DNA of 64,000 nt from Granulosicoccus sp045110475 (GTDB lineage: Bacteria > Pseudomonadota > Gammaproteobacteria > Granulosicoccales > Granulosicoccaceae), in contig JBGCGC010000043.1 of assembly GCA_045110475.1 (NCBI GenBank), positions 1-64,000 of the forward strand. The letters are read 5' to 3'. Within the stretch, counting starts at the first letter, position 1. Every line of letters starts with the position of its first letter. The notes beneath the pieces are model-generated. The model searched no databases, had not been told where the DNA came from, and saw only the letters and a list, made by a program, of their open reading frames with translations. The position numbers and the translations under genes are program-made. Positions 16,542 to 25,717 of this stretch are shown in pieces.

Positions 16542-19500
16542 GTCAACCAATAGATCACGACATACGCAGGCTTGCACTGGACTCCCGGCAATCCTTTATT
16601 GTTCAGGCACCTGCAGGTTCAGGCAAGACGGCACTCCTGACTCGACGGGTGCTCACCTTGCTCTGTGATGTAAAGGAGCCAGAAGAAATTCTCGCCATCA
16701 CGTTTACCCGAAAGGCTGCCAGCGAGATGCGTCAACGCGTAATAGAGACCTTGCAATTGGCAGCAAATAATAGTGAGCCAACCGATCCGTATGATCTGGA
16801 AGGGTTCACCTTGGCGCAAAAGGTATTAACCCGAGATGCGCAGCTGGACTGGCAGTTGTTGCGCAATCCGCAACGCCTGAACCTGCGCACTATCGATTCA
16901 CTGGCTACTCAGCTGGCGCATCGCTTGCCCGTGACGTCTACTCTGGGCGCACCCACCGGTCTGGTAGAAAAAGCTGATGCGCTGTATCAGGAGGCTGCTC
17001 GCCGTTTCATCGATGCGCATCTTGAATCGCTTGACCTTGTGCTGTTGCATCTGGGTAACAAGCTGGGCCGTGCTCAGAATTTGCTGGCAGAGTTGTTGGC
17101 CAGACGGGATCAATGGAAGCGCCATGTCTACAATGCCGGTGATGATCATGACGAGCTGCGGATGGTGCTGGAAGGGATGCTGGCGGAACTCGTTGAGTCG
17201 CGTCTGGATAATCTGTGTGCTCTGGTGCCTGCAGGGCTTGCTGAAAAGTTGATACCGTGTCTGTTGAGAGCGGCAGAGTATAAATTGACGCAAGCCGAAG
17301 GCGACATGGATGAGCTTTGCTGGGAAATACAACTATGGCACTCTATGGAAAAGTTGCCGGGTAGCGATGTCAGTGATTTGAACGGCTGGGCAAGCGTCTG
17401 CTTCGGCTTGTTGACCTCAGAGAATCACCCGCGAAAGGCCCCGCGGAACGCAGAAGGATTTCCGCCTAAAAAGGACGCCAAAAAGCTGGGTGTGAGTGAG
17501 GCTGACCTCATTATGCACAAGCAATCAATGATCGATGTCATAGAATCCGTCGCTGGCGCCAGTGAATTTCTTGAAGCATTGGTAGAAGTGCGCAAATTAC
17601 CATTGCCTGTTTACAAGGACGATCAATGGGCCTTGCTATCACAACTGTTAACGGTGTTGCCTCAGTTGCTGCTGGAGTTACAACTTGTGTTCGCTGAACA
17701 GGCGGTCGTGGATTTTGGTGAGATTTCCGCGCGTGCGGCACTGGCTCTGGGTACCGAGGAGGCACCGACTGACCTTGCTCTCTCAATGGACCTTGCTTTA
17801 AAGCACCTTCTTGTGGATGAGTTTCAGGATACCTCGCAAACACAGTTTCGGTTGTTTGAGCAACTTGTGCGGCCTTGGCAGATCGGCGATGGGCGAACGT
17901 TCTTTGCGGTAGGTGATCCCATGCAATCCATCTACCGTTTTCGTGAAGGTGATGTTGCGTTGTTTACTCGTGTTCAGGAGCAAGGAATTGGCCCTGTAAT
18001 GGTTACGCCTCTGACGCTATCGGTCAATTTTCGTGCAGCGCCCGCGGTGACCCATTGGGTAAATGAGACCTTCAGTACAATCTTCCCACAAAGAGCTGAT
18101 CCGGATACCGGTGCAGTACCGTACTCGGCGTCGGTGGCGCATCGCACCTACGAAGGCCTGGTGAAGGTGCACCCCTTGATCGATTGTGACAAGGCCGATG
18201 AAGCGGCTTGCGTTGCAAGACTTTGCGCCCAATCCATAGACGGTGACAAAGAGCACACGGTGGCCATTCTTGTTCGTTCACGCGCGCAGGCAGCTGATAT
18301 TTTTGCGGCACTGCGTGAGCACAAGCTTCCGTACGAATCCATAGATATGGATCTGATTGGTGACAGACCTGTAGTACGTGATCTGATTGCGCTCACACTG
18401 GCCCTGCGTTATCCGCACGATAGATTGCATTGGTTGTCTTTTTTGCGTTCACCGTTTGTTGGTCTGTGCTTGCATGATCTGCACGAGTTGATGAACGAAG
18501 CAAGCAGTCAGGCAGCCGTAGTTGAACGCCTGCAAGACGCATCTGTGGTTGCTGCTCTGAGTGATGATGGGCAGCATAGAATCCGGCGTTTGCTAGTGGT
18601 AATCGAGCCCGCCATGCAACGTGCCATGCGAGATCGGCTGATGCCATGGGTTGAGTCTATCTGGCTAAAGCTGGGTGGTCCGGTGGTTTGTGACACACCG
18701 TTGGACGAAGATGCTGCAAATCGTGCCATTGCGTTGTTATACCAGCTGGAGGCGCGTGGTGACTTGTGGCAGAAAAGCACGATTGAGGCTGCCATCGCGG
18801 GCTTGTATGCCGCAACGGTAGACACACAAGCCTGTCAGATCCAGGTGATGACCTTGCACAAATCCAAGGGACTTGAATTTGATACGGTGATACTGCCGGC
18901 TCTTGATCGGCCGCCACGGGGTGACAGTACGCAGCTTTTGAACTGGTATGAAAGTACGTTGCATGGCTCTCCACAGCTGTTGCTTGCACCCTTTGAGCAG
19001 ACAGGGGTGCACAGCAATCAACGTGATCGCATAAACAAACTGGTGCAACGTGCTGGCGAGCGATGTGATGCGCAGGAAAAACTGCGACTGCTATACGTGG
19101 CGTGCACACGGGCAAAATGCCGCTTGCATCTTGTCGCGCGTGCGTCCCACAATACGAAAGGTGAATTGAGTAGACCGTCAACCGCATCCTTGCTCGCGCC
19201 CCTGTGGCCGATACTGGAAAATGAATTTACGCTGGCAAGTAACCGTGGGCCAACTGCGATTGATGAGACGGCAAAGGCTAGCAAGCCAGGTCAGATGAGT
19301 CTGGCAATCGATATCATTGACGATCAGGATACGGCTGACCATGATCAAACCGTGGACACCGTCAGGGCACCTGCTTTCAGACGCTTGCCATTGAGCGCTC
19401 AGCTTCCTGAATTTCAGGCATTTGTCTGGCAGTCAAGACCCGCCATCATGAAAAAGGAAGATGCGACAGCGCTGGAGTTTTCCTGGGCTGGTAGGGATGC

Positions 19501-20083
19501 GCGCGATATTGGTACGGTTGTGCATGATCAGTTGCAGTTTTTGGCTGAGCACGGCTCGCAGGCCGCTCTGCCAGACAGGGCTGCTCATCTGGAGATCATC
19601 AAGCGTCAATTGAAAAATCTTGGTCTGAACGTGTCGCGACTGGATGCCGCCGCTGAGAAGGTCATGAAAGCGGTGAGCAACACGCTGGCTGACGATCGCG
19701 GATGCTGGATACTCGATCAGCATGAACAGGCACGTTCTGAATGGGCGCTGAGTGTACCGGAGCTTCACGCAACTGATCTCGACAACACGAGCGCTGCTGA
19801 CATCGGCTTTACACCTGTGCAGAGAGTTATTATTGATCGGACGTTTGTTGACAGTGATGGAGTACGCTGGATAATCGACTACAAGACGGGTGATCATGAG
19901 GGTAGCGATACCGATGTGTTTCTTGATCAGGAGCAAAGTCGCTACGCCGATCAGCTCAACCGATATGCTGATATTATGAGCCGACTGGAGAATCGTCCTG
20001 TCAGGTTAGGTCTTTACTTTCCCATGCTCAAGGGTTGGCGGGAATGGACGGCTGTGCACAGTGAACCCAATGAAGCCAGTTGA
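16538..20083 (+). CDS. AddA/RecB-like UvrD-family helicase-nuclease
   Basis: This 1181-residue superfamily 1 DNA helicase carries a C-terminal nuclease. Visible motifs in order are: Walker A APAGSGKT at 24-31, motif Ia TFTRKAASEMRQR, Walker B LLVDEFQDTSQ, motif III GDPMQSIYRFREGD, motif V TLHKSKGLEFDTV, and motif VI YVACTRAK. The nuclease domain near the end has Asp1114-Tyr1115-Lys1116 in IIDYKTGDH. The pair with the upstream AddB-like protein resembles AddAB, which resects broken ends for RecA-dependent repair. The ATGA overlap shows tight coupling. Whether the complex recognises a Chi-like site cannot be seen from sequence. Confidence 0.92.
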   Translation: MSQPIDHDIRRLALDSRQSFIVQAPAGSGKTALLTRRVLTLLCDVKEPEEILAITFTRKAASEMRQRVIETLQLAANNSEPTDPYDLEGFTLAQKVLTRDAQLDWQLLRNPQRLNLRTIDSLATQLAHRLPVTSTLGAPTGLVEKADALYQEAARRFIDAHLESLDLVLLHLGNKLGRAQNLLAELLARRDQWKRHVYNAGDDHDELRMVLEGMLAELVESRLDNLCALVPAGLAEKLIPCLLRAAEYKLTQAEGDMDELCWEIQLWHSMEKLPGSDVSDLNGWASVCFGLLTSENHPRKAPRNAEGFPPKKDAKKLGVSEADLIMHKQSMIDVIESVAGASEFLEALVEVRKLPLPVYKDDQWALLSQLLTVLPQLLLELQLVFAEQAVVDFGEISARAALALGTEEAPTDLALSMDLALKHLLVDEFQDTSQTQFRLFEQLVRPWQIGDGRTFFAVGDPMQSIYRFREGDVALFTRVQEQGIGPVMVTPLTLSVNFRAAPAVTHWVNETFSTIFPQRADPDTGAVPYSASVAHRTYEGLVKVHPLIDCDKADEAACVARLCAQSIDGDKEHTVAILVRSRAQAADIFAALREHKLPYESIDMDLIGDRPVVRDLIALTLALRYPHDRLHWLSFLRSPFVGLCLHDLHELMNEASSQAAVVERLQDASVVAALSDDGQHRIRRLLVVIEPAMQRAMRDRLMPWVESIWLKLGGPVVCDTPLDEDAANRAIALLYQLEARGDLWQKSTIEAAIAGLYAATVDTQACQIQVMTLHKSKGLEFDTVILPALDRPPRGDSTQLLNWYESTLHGSPQLLLAPFEQTGVHSNQRDRINKLVQRAGERCDAQEKLRLLYVACTRAKCRLHLVARASHNTKGELSRPSTASLLAPLWPILENEFTLASNRGPTAIDETAKASKPGQMSLAIDIIDDQDTADHDQTVDTVRAPAFRRLPLSAQLPEFQAFVWQSRPAIMKKEDATALEFSWAGRDARDIGTVVHDQLQFLAEHGSQAALPDRAAHLEIIKRQLKNLGLNVSRLDAAAEKVMKAVSNTLADDRGCWILDQHEQARSEWALSVPELHATDLDNTSAADIGFTPVQRVIIDRTFVDSDGVRWIIDYKTGDHEGSDTDVFLDQEQSRYADQLNRYADIMSRLENRPVRLGLYFPMLKGWREWTAVHSEPNEAS

Positions 20084-20102
20084 GATCAGCGGTAATGCTT
20101 CG

Positions 20103-20141
20103 GGAACAATCAAGCGAAGGTCTCCTAGCCGTGATCGTTCC
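20103..20141 (+). terminator. Stem-loop after addA-like gene
   Basis: A 10-bp stem with one wobble (20103-20112 with 20132-20141) and a 19-base loop lies 20 bases after the addA-like stop, just before the methyltransferase gene. Only TT follows, so it is a weak terminator candidate. Confidence 0.35.
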
Positions 20142-20183
20142 TTGCAGATCGATTGACCTGACAAGACATCACACTGAGGTTAT

Positions 20184-20894
20184 ATGAAAGCGCAATACTG
20201 GCAACAGAAATGGGATGAGGAAAAAATCGGCTTTCATCAGGCCGACATCAACAAACGCCTGATGACGTATTGGCCGCAGTTATCATCTGCCAGCACCGAG
20301 GCACCAACCCGGCTAGACGAAAATCAGAAAAACTGTGTTTTTGTGCCACTTTGCGGCAAATCTCTGGATATGCTCTGGCTACATAAACAGGGGCATCAGG
20401 TGCTTGGCATCGAGTTAAGTGAAAAGGCTGCACATGCGTTTTTCAACGATAATCATCTCAATTTTGATACGCACCGGAAAGGGCAGTTCACGCACTTTGT
20501 CGGCACCGGTAAGGCGCTGGGAATTACCCTGATGGTGGGTGACTACTTTGCCCTGGAAGCAGAGCATTGCGCATCTTGTGATGCATTTTATGACCGGGCA
20601 TCGATGATCGCCATGAGCCCGGACATGCGTGAACAATACACTCGCCAACTGGCAAGGCTGATGCGGGCAGAATCCACAGGCTTGTTGTTGACGATATCGT
20701 ATGATCAGTCACATATGCAGGGACCGCCTTTTTCCGTGGCGGACACAAGCGTGCATGAATTGCTAAGTAACTCGTTTATTATCAAAGAGTTAGCTCACTT
20801 TTCCGGCCCTGAGCGGCTAGGTAACCTTAAACAGAGAGGGCTTGAAACTCTCGATGAACGGGTCTATCTACTGACACGGAAGGTGTTACCGTAA
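20184..20894 (+). CDS. tpm: Thiopurine S-methyltransferase
   Basis: The 236-residue SAM-dependent methyltransferase belongs to the TPMT family. Characteristic regions are YWQQKWDEEKIGFHQADIN at the start, the SAM site FVPLCGKSLDMLWLHKQGH, and YDRASMIAMSP. Bacterial TPMTs methylate thiopurines in vitro and are linked to methylation and resistance toward selenium and tellurium oxyanions. The start at 20184 has a GAGG eight bases upstream. It is followed at once by the XpaC/TelA cluster, which is also named for tellurite resistance. A shared role in metalloid stress is an attractive inference, though both families have wider roles. Confidence 0.95.
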   Translation: MKAQYWQQKWDEEKIGFHQADINKRLMTYWPQLSSASTEAPTRLDENQKNCVFVPLCGKSLDMLWLHKQGHQVLGIELSEKAAHAFFNDNHLNFDTHRKGQFTHFVGTGKALGITLMVGDYFALEAEHCASCDAFYDRASMIAMSPDMREQYTRQLARLMRAESTGLLLTISYDQSHMQGPPFSVADTSVHELLSNSFIIKELAHFSGPERLGNLKQRGLETLDERVYLLTRKVLP

Positions 20895-20921
20895 GTCATA
20901 GTTTTTTAGAGAAATTTTGTC

Positions 20922-21011
20922 ATGCCCAAGGCTTTGCAACGTGTCATCGGATTTTTCATCTTGCTGGCGACAGTGGGATTGTTGTCGTGTCAGGCATTGG
21001 TTGTGGGCTGA
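20922..21011 (+). CDS. Possible 29-residue lipoprotein
   Basis: A short frame encodes a basic start (MPKALQR), a hydrophobic run and a lipobox-like LLSC at 20-23, followed by only six residues before the stop. This looks like a complete lipoprotein signal peptide with almost no mature part, as in entericidin-like peptides. It ends two bases before the ATG of the xpaC-like gene, so it could also be a leader that couples translation. No strong ribosome-binding site is seen. It may be a chance frame. Confidence 0.35.
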   Translation: MPKALQRVIGFFILLATVGLLSCQALVVG

Positions 21012-21013
21012 TC

Positions 21014-21862
21014 ATGGCTGCAGCTACCCGGATCGAACCCGATACCAAACCCAAGGTACTGTGGCGCGGCATTCTTTTGTATGTCCTGCCCTTGCCCTTG
21101 TTACCGGCAGCAGTATTTGCTCTGATGGACGAGGAGCCAGTAAAGGCGTTGGCGCGGGCTGCAGGATTCGTCCTTGCGCTCACTGCAGCTACCCTGATAC
21201 GCAAAGGTATTCGACTGGACAACGAAGCGCGCAAACGTCGCTTGCGGCGTCGGGCAAGTACTGTGCAATACCGCATGATAGGTGCCGTACTTGTCTCCGT
21301 CGGCATGTTCCTCGTTGCCTGGCTGGGTATATCCAGTCAATACTCGATCATTGAAAGTGCAATTTATGCTGCCGCTGTGTTGCTGGGGTGTTACTTGTAT
21401 TACGACTTCGATCCAGCTAGAAAGGATCCTGACATATCCGCTGTCGGTATTACCACAGAGGAACTTATCGAGTTGCTTGATGAGGCCGAAGAACGCATAG
21501 AGGGTATTGAGCAAGCCAGTCGTCACATTCATAATGTGGAGTTCAAGGACCGTTTGCGCCGGATCGTCAAAGAGGCAAGAGAGATTCTGGATACGATCGA
21601 AAAAGATCCGGTTGACGCACGTCGAGCGCGCAAGTTCCTGAAGGTCTATCTGGACGGTGCTCAACAGGTCACAGAAGGTTACGCACGAACTCACAGCAAG
21701 GACCAGCCGCACGCGCTTGAAGAGAATTTTCGTCGTGTGCTGACAACCATCGAGACGGTGATTGCCGAACAGCAGCTGAAGCTTGAAGAAAACAATCTTT
21801 CCGATCTGGATGTGACCATTGAAGTGCTCCAGATGCAGCTTGAAAAAGAAGGTGTCACCTGA
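21014..21862 (+). CDS. XpaC-like (5-bromo-4-chloroindolyl phosphate hydrolysis) family protein
   Basis: About 282 residues: four membrane helices in the first 130 residues (LLYVLPLPLLPAAVFAL; GAVLVSVGMFLVAWLGI), then a soluble acidic, coiled-coil-rich part (ELIELLDEAEERIEGIEQASRHI). This layout and its position before a TelA homologue match the XpaC family, named from a Bacillus phenotype; the biochemical role is unknown. I prefer ATG 21014 over GTG 20987, because the latter is buried in the preceding mini-frame. It is the first clear gene of a four-gene set running to 25667. Confidence 0.8.
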   Translation: MAAATRIEPDTKPKVLWRGILLYVLPLPLLPAAVFALMDEEPVKALARAAGFVLALTAATLIRKGIRLDNEARKRRLRRRASTVQYRMIGAVLVSVGMFLVAWLGISSQYSIIESAIYAAAVLLGCYLYYDFDPARKDPDISAVGITTEELIELLDEAEERIEGIEQASRHIHNVEFKDRLRRIVKEAREILDTIEKDPVDARRARKFLKVYLDGAQQVTEGYARTHSKDQPHALEENFRRVLTTIETVIAEQQLKLEENNLSDLDVTIEVLQMQLEKEGVT

Positions 21863-21950
21863 GTCCTGCGGCAGTCAAATCTTCTTGCCTTATTGTTAAC
21901 TAATTTAATTTACTGGCCTTCACAGTGCCAGTCACTTTACGGAGAATCTG

Positions 21951-23120
21951 ATGACAACCAACACGGTCGATGTTGCAACGGCAGTTCAAGAGCTGCCGGG
22001 AACCGAGCTTCTTCCTGATCTCAAGCACGATATCGTGCCCTATGAAGAAGTTGACCCAACAGAAAAAGCGCGCATCGATCAATTGATGAACGAGATAAAT
22101 CTTACCGACAGCAATTCCATTATCTTTTTTGGCAGTAAGGCCCAACAAGAGCTCACCAGTATTTCCGACAACATGCTTGAAGGGGTACGCAACAAGGACG
22201 TAGGTTCTGCTGGCAGTTCACTGAATTCCATGGTGTCGGTATTGCGGGGTTTTGAGGTTGAGGACTTTGATCCAAACAACCGTCCCGGGTTCTTCACGCG
22301 TCTTTTTCGCAAGCTGTTTGGCGGCGTAAGTCCAGTGGCAAAATTTATACAACAGTATGAGGGTGTGAGACGACAGGTAGACACGGTCACCGATGATCTT
22401 GAAAAGCACAAGACGCTGCTGCTACGCGATATCAAGTCACTGGATAAACTCTATACCGCCAATCTGGATTATTTTCATAACCTTGAAGCCTACATCACGG
22501 CAGGTGAGCAAAAGCTCAAAGCCATTGATGATCAATTGATTCCGGCGGCCGAACAAAAAGCAGGTAATTCGGATGAAGTACTGGCGGCGCAGGAGCTTCG
22601 TGACATGCGCAGCGGGCGAGATGATCTGGAAAGGCGAATCCACGACTTGCGCTTGACCCGTCAGGTTGCCATGCAGGGTCTGCCGAGCATTCGTCTGATT
22701 CAGGAGAATGACAAGGGGCTGGTTAACAAGATCAACTCCACGCTGGTTAATACCGTGCCTTTGTGGCGTCAGCAACTGGCGCAGGCAGTCACTATCTTTC
22801 GTTCCGCAGAAGCTGCAAAAAGTGTCAAGGCTGCCAGTGACCTGACCAATGAGCTTCTGGAGAAAAATGCAGAAAATCTGCGAACGGCTAACAGAACAGT
22901 GCGCGAAGAGCTCGAACGCGGTGTGTTTGATGTCAACGCGGTACGTCGCGCCAACGAAAATCTGATCGCCACGGTAGAAGAGAGCCTGCAGATTGCCGAT
23001 GAAGGCAAGCGCCGACGTGCCGAAGCCGAACAGCAGTTGCAGAGTATGGAATCCGAATTGAAAGAAACCCTGAAAGCAGCCTCAGCCCGTACCCAGAGTG
23101 CGCCTGTGGCAGGAGCATAG
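21951..23120 (+). CDS. TelA/KlaA family toxic anion resistance protein
   Basis: The 389-residue soluble, highly charged, mostly helical protein is typical of the TelA family. The core covers LTDSNSIIFFGSKAQQELTSISD, FFTRLFRKLFG, and the long helical stretch LVNKINSTLVNTVPLWRQQL with VRRANENLIATVEESLQIADEG. Family members are linked to tellurite and cell-envelope stress resistance, but no mechanism is established. The start has an upstream GGAG (ACGGAGAATCTG). The gap after xpaC is 88 bases, and the next gene begins three bases after its stop, so these are co-transcribed. Confidence 0.93.
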   Translation: MTTNTVDVATAVQELPGTELLPDLKHDIVPYEEVDPTEKARIDQLMNEINLTDSNSIIFFGSKAQQELTSISDNMLEGVRNKDVGSAGSSLNSMVSVLRGFEVEDFDPNNRPGFFTRLFRKLFGGVSPVAKFIQQYEGVRRQVDTVTDDLEKHKTLLLRDIKSLDKLYTANLDYFHNLEAYITAGEQKLKAIDDQLIPAAEQKAGNSDEVLAAQELRDMRSGRDDLERRIHDLRLTRQVAMQGLPSIRLIQENDKGLVNKINSTLVNTVPLWRQQLAQAVTIFRSAEAAKSVKAASDLTNELLEKNAENLRTANRTVREELERGVFDVNAVRRANENLIATVEESLQIADEGKRRRAEAEQQLQSMESELKETLKAASARTQSAPVAGA

Positions 23121-23123
23121 ATT

Positions 23124-24230
23124 ATGGGATTGTTCAGCCGCCTGTTCAGCGAATTTGTGGATGTCATCGAGTGGACCGATGATTCAAGCAATACGATGGT
23201 GTATCGATTTGAGCGCTATGGTAACGAGATCAAATATGGAGCAAAGCTGATCGTACGCGAATCGCAGATTGCGGTATTCGTGAACGAAGGGGAGGTGGCT
23301 GATGTACTGGGTCCTGGCACCTACGAGCTGGAAACTAAGAACCTGCCAGTGCTTACTACCTTGCAGAACTGGCATCATGGCTTTCAGAGTCCATTCAAGG
23401 CAGAAGTGTATTTTTGCAACGCTCGTCGTTTTGTTGATCTCAAATGGGGTACCAAGCAGCCACTGATGCTTCGCGATAGCGAGTTTGGTGGTCTGAGGAT
23501 CAGGGCGTTTGGAACCTATGGGGTACGCATCCTGGATGCACTCAAGTTCATTCGGGAAATCGTCGGTACCGAAGGCGTGTTCACGACCGATGAAATCAGT
23601 TCTCAACTGCGCAATTTGATTACGTCGCGCTTTGCGACGATCATTGGCAGCTCCAACATACCCGTGCTTGATATGGCAGCTAATTATGATCAGCTGGGTG
23701 AGTTCCTGACACGACGAATAGCGCCTGAGTTTGGTGAATATGGCCTGGAGCTGACCCGAATACTGGTCGAGAATATCTCCCTGCCACCCGCCGTTTCTGA
23801 AGCGCTGGATAAACGCACAAGCATGGGTATAACCGGCAACCTCGATCGCTTTCTGCAGTATCAAACTGGCGTGTCCATGGAGGCGGGGGCCAGCAACACT
23901 GGCGGAGGCGCATCTGATGGTATTGGTATGGGAATAGGTCTGGCGATGGCCAATCGCATGAACGAATCTATCGGTAATCCTGGCGCGACCAGTACGCCAC
24001 CGCCACTACCCGGCAGTTCGGAGGTTTACCATATGGTAGTTGATGGCTCAGCTCATGGTCCGTTTACTATCGATGCGCTGAAGCAACAGGTTAGCGCCGG
24101 CAAGCTCCAGCCCGAGACACTGGTCTGGACTCCCGCCATGAGTGAGTGGCAACCTGCCAATGCAGTGGATGCGCTAAAGGCGGTGTTGTCTACCAGTGCA
24201 GCCTCTCCACCGCCTGTGCCTTCGTCATGA
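23124..24230 (+). CDS. SPFH-domain (YdjI-like) protein with C-terminal GYF_2 domain
   Basis: The first 260 residues form an SPFH/band-7-like 'virion core' domain as in Bacillus YdjI: IEWTDDSSNTMVYRFER, VFVNEGEVADVLGPGTYELET, and LLRSR-like GLRIRAFGTYGVRI. There is no N-terminal membrane helix, so it probably docks at the membrane through a partner. A glycine-rich linker of about 40 residues leads to a GYF_2 module near 300-355 (VYHMVVDGSAHGPFTIDALK, TLVWTPAMSEWQPA), which usually binds proline-rich peptides. Such proteins act in membrane-stress responses with PspA or TelA homologues. It is three bases after telA. Confidence 0.88.
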   Translation: MGLFSRLFSEFVDVIEWTDDSSNTMVYRFERYGNEIKYGAKLIVRESQIAVFVNEGEVADVLGPGTYELETKNLPVLTTLQNWHHGFQSPFKAEVYFCNARRFVDLKWGTKQPLMLRDSEFGGLRIRAFGTYGVRILDALKFIREIVGTEGVFTTDEISSQLRNLITSRFATIIGSSNIPVLDMAANYDQLGEFLTRRIAPEFGEYGLELTRILVENISLPPAVSEALDKRTSMGITGNLDRFLQYQTGVSMEAGASNTGGGASDGIGMGIGLAMANRMNESIGNPGATSTPPPLPGSSEVYHMVVDGSAHGPFTIDALKQQVSAGKLQPETLVWTPAMSEWQPANAVDALKAVLSTSAASPPPVPSS

Positions 24231-24365
24231 TCTGGCCGCTTGTGTTGCGGTGATTGTTGCTCAAGTTGTGCTGATGTCTCAGTGCAAGCCTGGACTATTC
24301 GCAGCTACAGTAAAAGGAGATGTAAAAATTCTGGTGACTTTGTGGACAATTCAGACTAGCCAGCC

Positions 24366-25667
24366 GTGAGCAAACAATCTGGTTTAAACGAGCGTCTGCA
24401 AGCGGGTCTGCAGAAGCGTATTGATGCCCAGCGCAATGCACCTGCGCCAACCACACGTTATCAGTGGCGTGAAGGCGATGACGAAGCGTCGAGTCTGGGC
24501 GAGGCAACCACTCGTTCGTTGACTGAAAAACGCTTTCCTTGCGCGCAGTGCGGTGCCGTTTTGCATTACGCAATCGGCACTCAATCTCTGGAGTGCGAAT
24601 ACTGTGGTCATGGCAATGCCATAGCGTTATCCACAACGCATTTGCAAGAGCTTGATCTGCATCATGCTCTGGAAAAATTACAGAATTCTGCAAGTATCGT
24701 AACTGCGGAAAAGGCAATTAGCTGTCCCAACTGTGCCGCACACTTTGAGCTTGATGCCCACATTCATGCCGGTGAATGTCCTTTTTGTGGCACAGATGTG
24801 GTAACCGAGACCAGCCATGCCAAGCCAATAAAGCCCAAAGGGGTGCTGCCATTTTCAATCACTGCCGAACAAGCCAGAAAGTCTTATCAAACCTGGCTGG
24901 GCAAGCGCTGGTTTGCGCCCAATGCACTGAAGAAGTATGCCCGCAGTGATGCTGATCTCAATGGCGTTTACATACCCTACTGGACGTATGACAGCGACAC
25001 TGCGACGGCCTATCGAGGTCAGCGAGGTGAAGTGTATTACGTTACCCAGCGATACACGACAACACACAACGGTCGAACAGTAACCAGAACACGGCAGGTT
25101 CCTAAAGTGAGATGGTATCCGGCTAGTGGTCGTACTTCACGGCATTTTGATGATGTACTGGTTGGTGCCACCAAGACTTTGCCGCGCAAGATTACTGATT
25201 GGCTCGCTCCGTGGGATTTGAAAAACCTGAAACCCTATACAGAGGATTATCTGGCAGGTTTTAGTAGCGAGGTCTATCAGGTCGATCTGGATGAGGGCTT
25301 TACCATAGCTCAAACGACGATGGATAAGGTCATTCGTGATGATGTCAGGCAGGCCATTGGCGGGGACCAGCAACGTATCCAGAAGCTATCGACAAAGCAT
25401 AGTGATACGACGTTTAAACATGTGTTGTTGCCGCTTTGGGTAGCCGGGTTTCAGTTTCGTGGCAAGACGTATCGATTTGTGGTCAACGGAAGAACCGGCA
25501 AGGTGCGTGGCGAGCGGCCCTACAGTGTTGTCAAGATTGTATTAGCCGTAATTGCTGGCATAGCCATTACGGCGTCAGTGCTGTTCGCCATGAATAGCTC
25601 GCAAGCTCTGTCATCTTCGCGCAGTGGTTTTGAGTTTGGTTTCAGTGACCGCATCAGTGTTGACTAG
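24366..25667 (+). CDS. Double zinc-ribbon membrane protein (YdjG-like)
   Basis: This 433-residue protein has two zinc ribbons: Cys59/62/77/80 and Cys120/123/138/141. A soluble domain of about 250 residues follows, with repeated aromatic-rich strands (YIPYWTYDSD, VRWYPASGRTSRHFDD, LPLWVAGFQFRGKTYRF). One membrane helix lies near 385-410 (VVKIVLAVIAGIAITASV), and the protein ends in a short serine-rich tail. It resembles the zinc-ribbon partner of YdjI-type SPFH proteins in the Bacillus ydjFGHI operon. The start is GTG 24366, 135 bases after the SPFH gene. Probably a membrane-anchored scaffold; no enzyme motif is seen. Confidence 0.8.
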   Translation: MSKQSGLNERLQAGLQKRIDAQRNAPAPTTRYQWREGDDEASSLGEATTRSLTEKRFPCAQCGAVLHYAIGTQSLECEYCGHGNAIALSTTHLQELDLHHALEKLQNSASIVTAEKAISCPNCAAHFELDAHIHAGECPFCGTDVVTETSHAKPIKPKGVLPFSITAEQARKSYQTWLGKRWFAPNALKKYARSDADLNGVYIPYWTYDSDTATAYRGQRGEVYYVTQRYTTTHNGRTVTRTRQVPKVRWYPASGRTSRHFDDVLVGATKTLPRKITDWLAPWDLKNLKPYTEDYLAGFSSEVYQVDLDEGFTIAQTTMDKVIRDDVRQAIGGDQQRIQKLSTKHSDTTFKHVLLPLWVAGFQFRGKTYRFVVNGRTGKVRGERPYSVVKIVLAVIAGIAITASVLFAMNSSQALSSSRSGFEFGFSDRISVD

Positions 25668-25717
25668 GAGTCAGCGCAATGATTTCCGGCTGCTGCGGCA
25701 TGACAGTAGCAATAACA

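Noticed and set aside
21101..21712. Minus-strand open frame of 203 codons inside the xpaC-like gene
   Set aside because: It is a shadow of the coiled-coil coding region, with cysteine-rich random composition.
23184..23864. Minus-strand open frame of 226 codons opposite the SPFH gene
   Set aside because: It is a shadow of conserved SPFH sequence on the plus strand.
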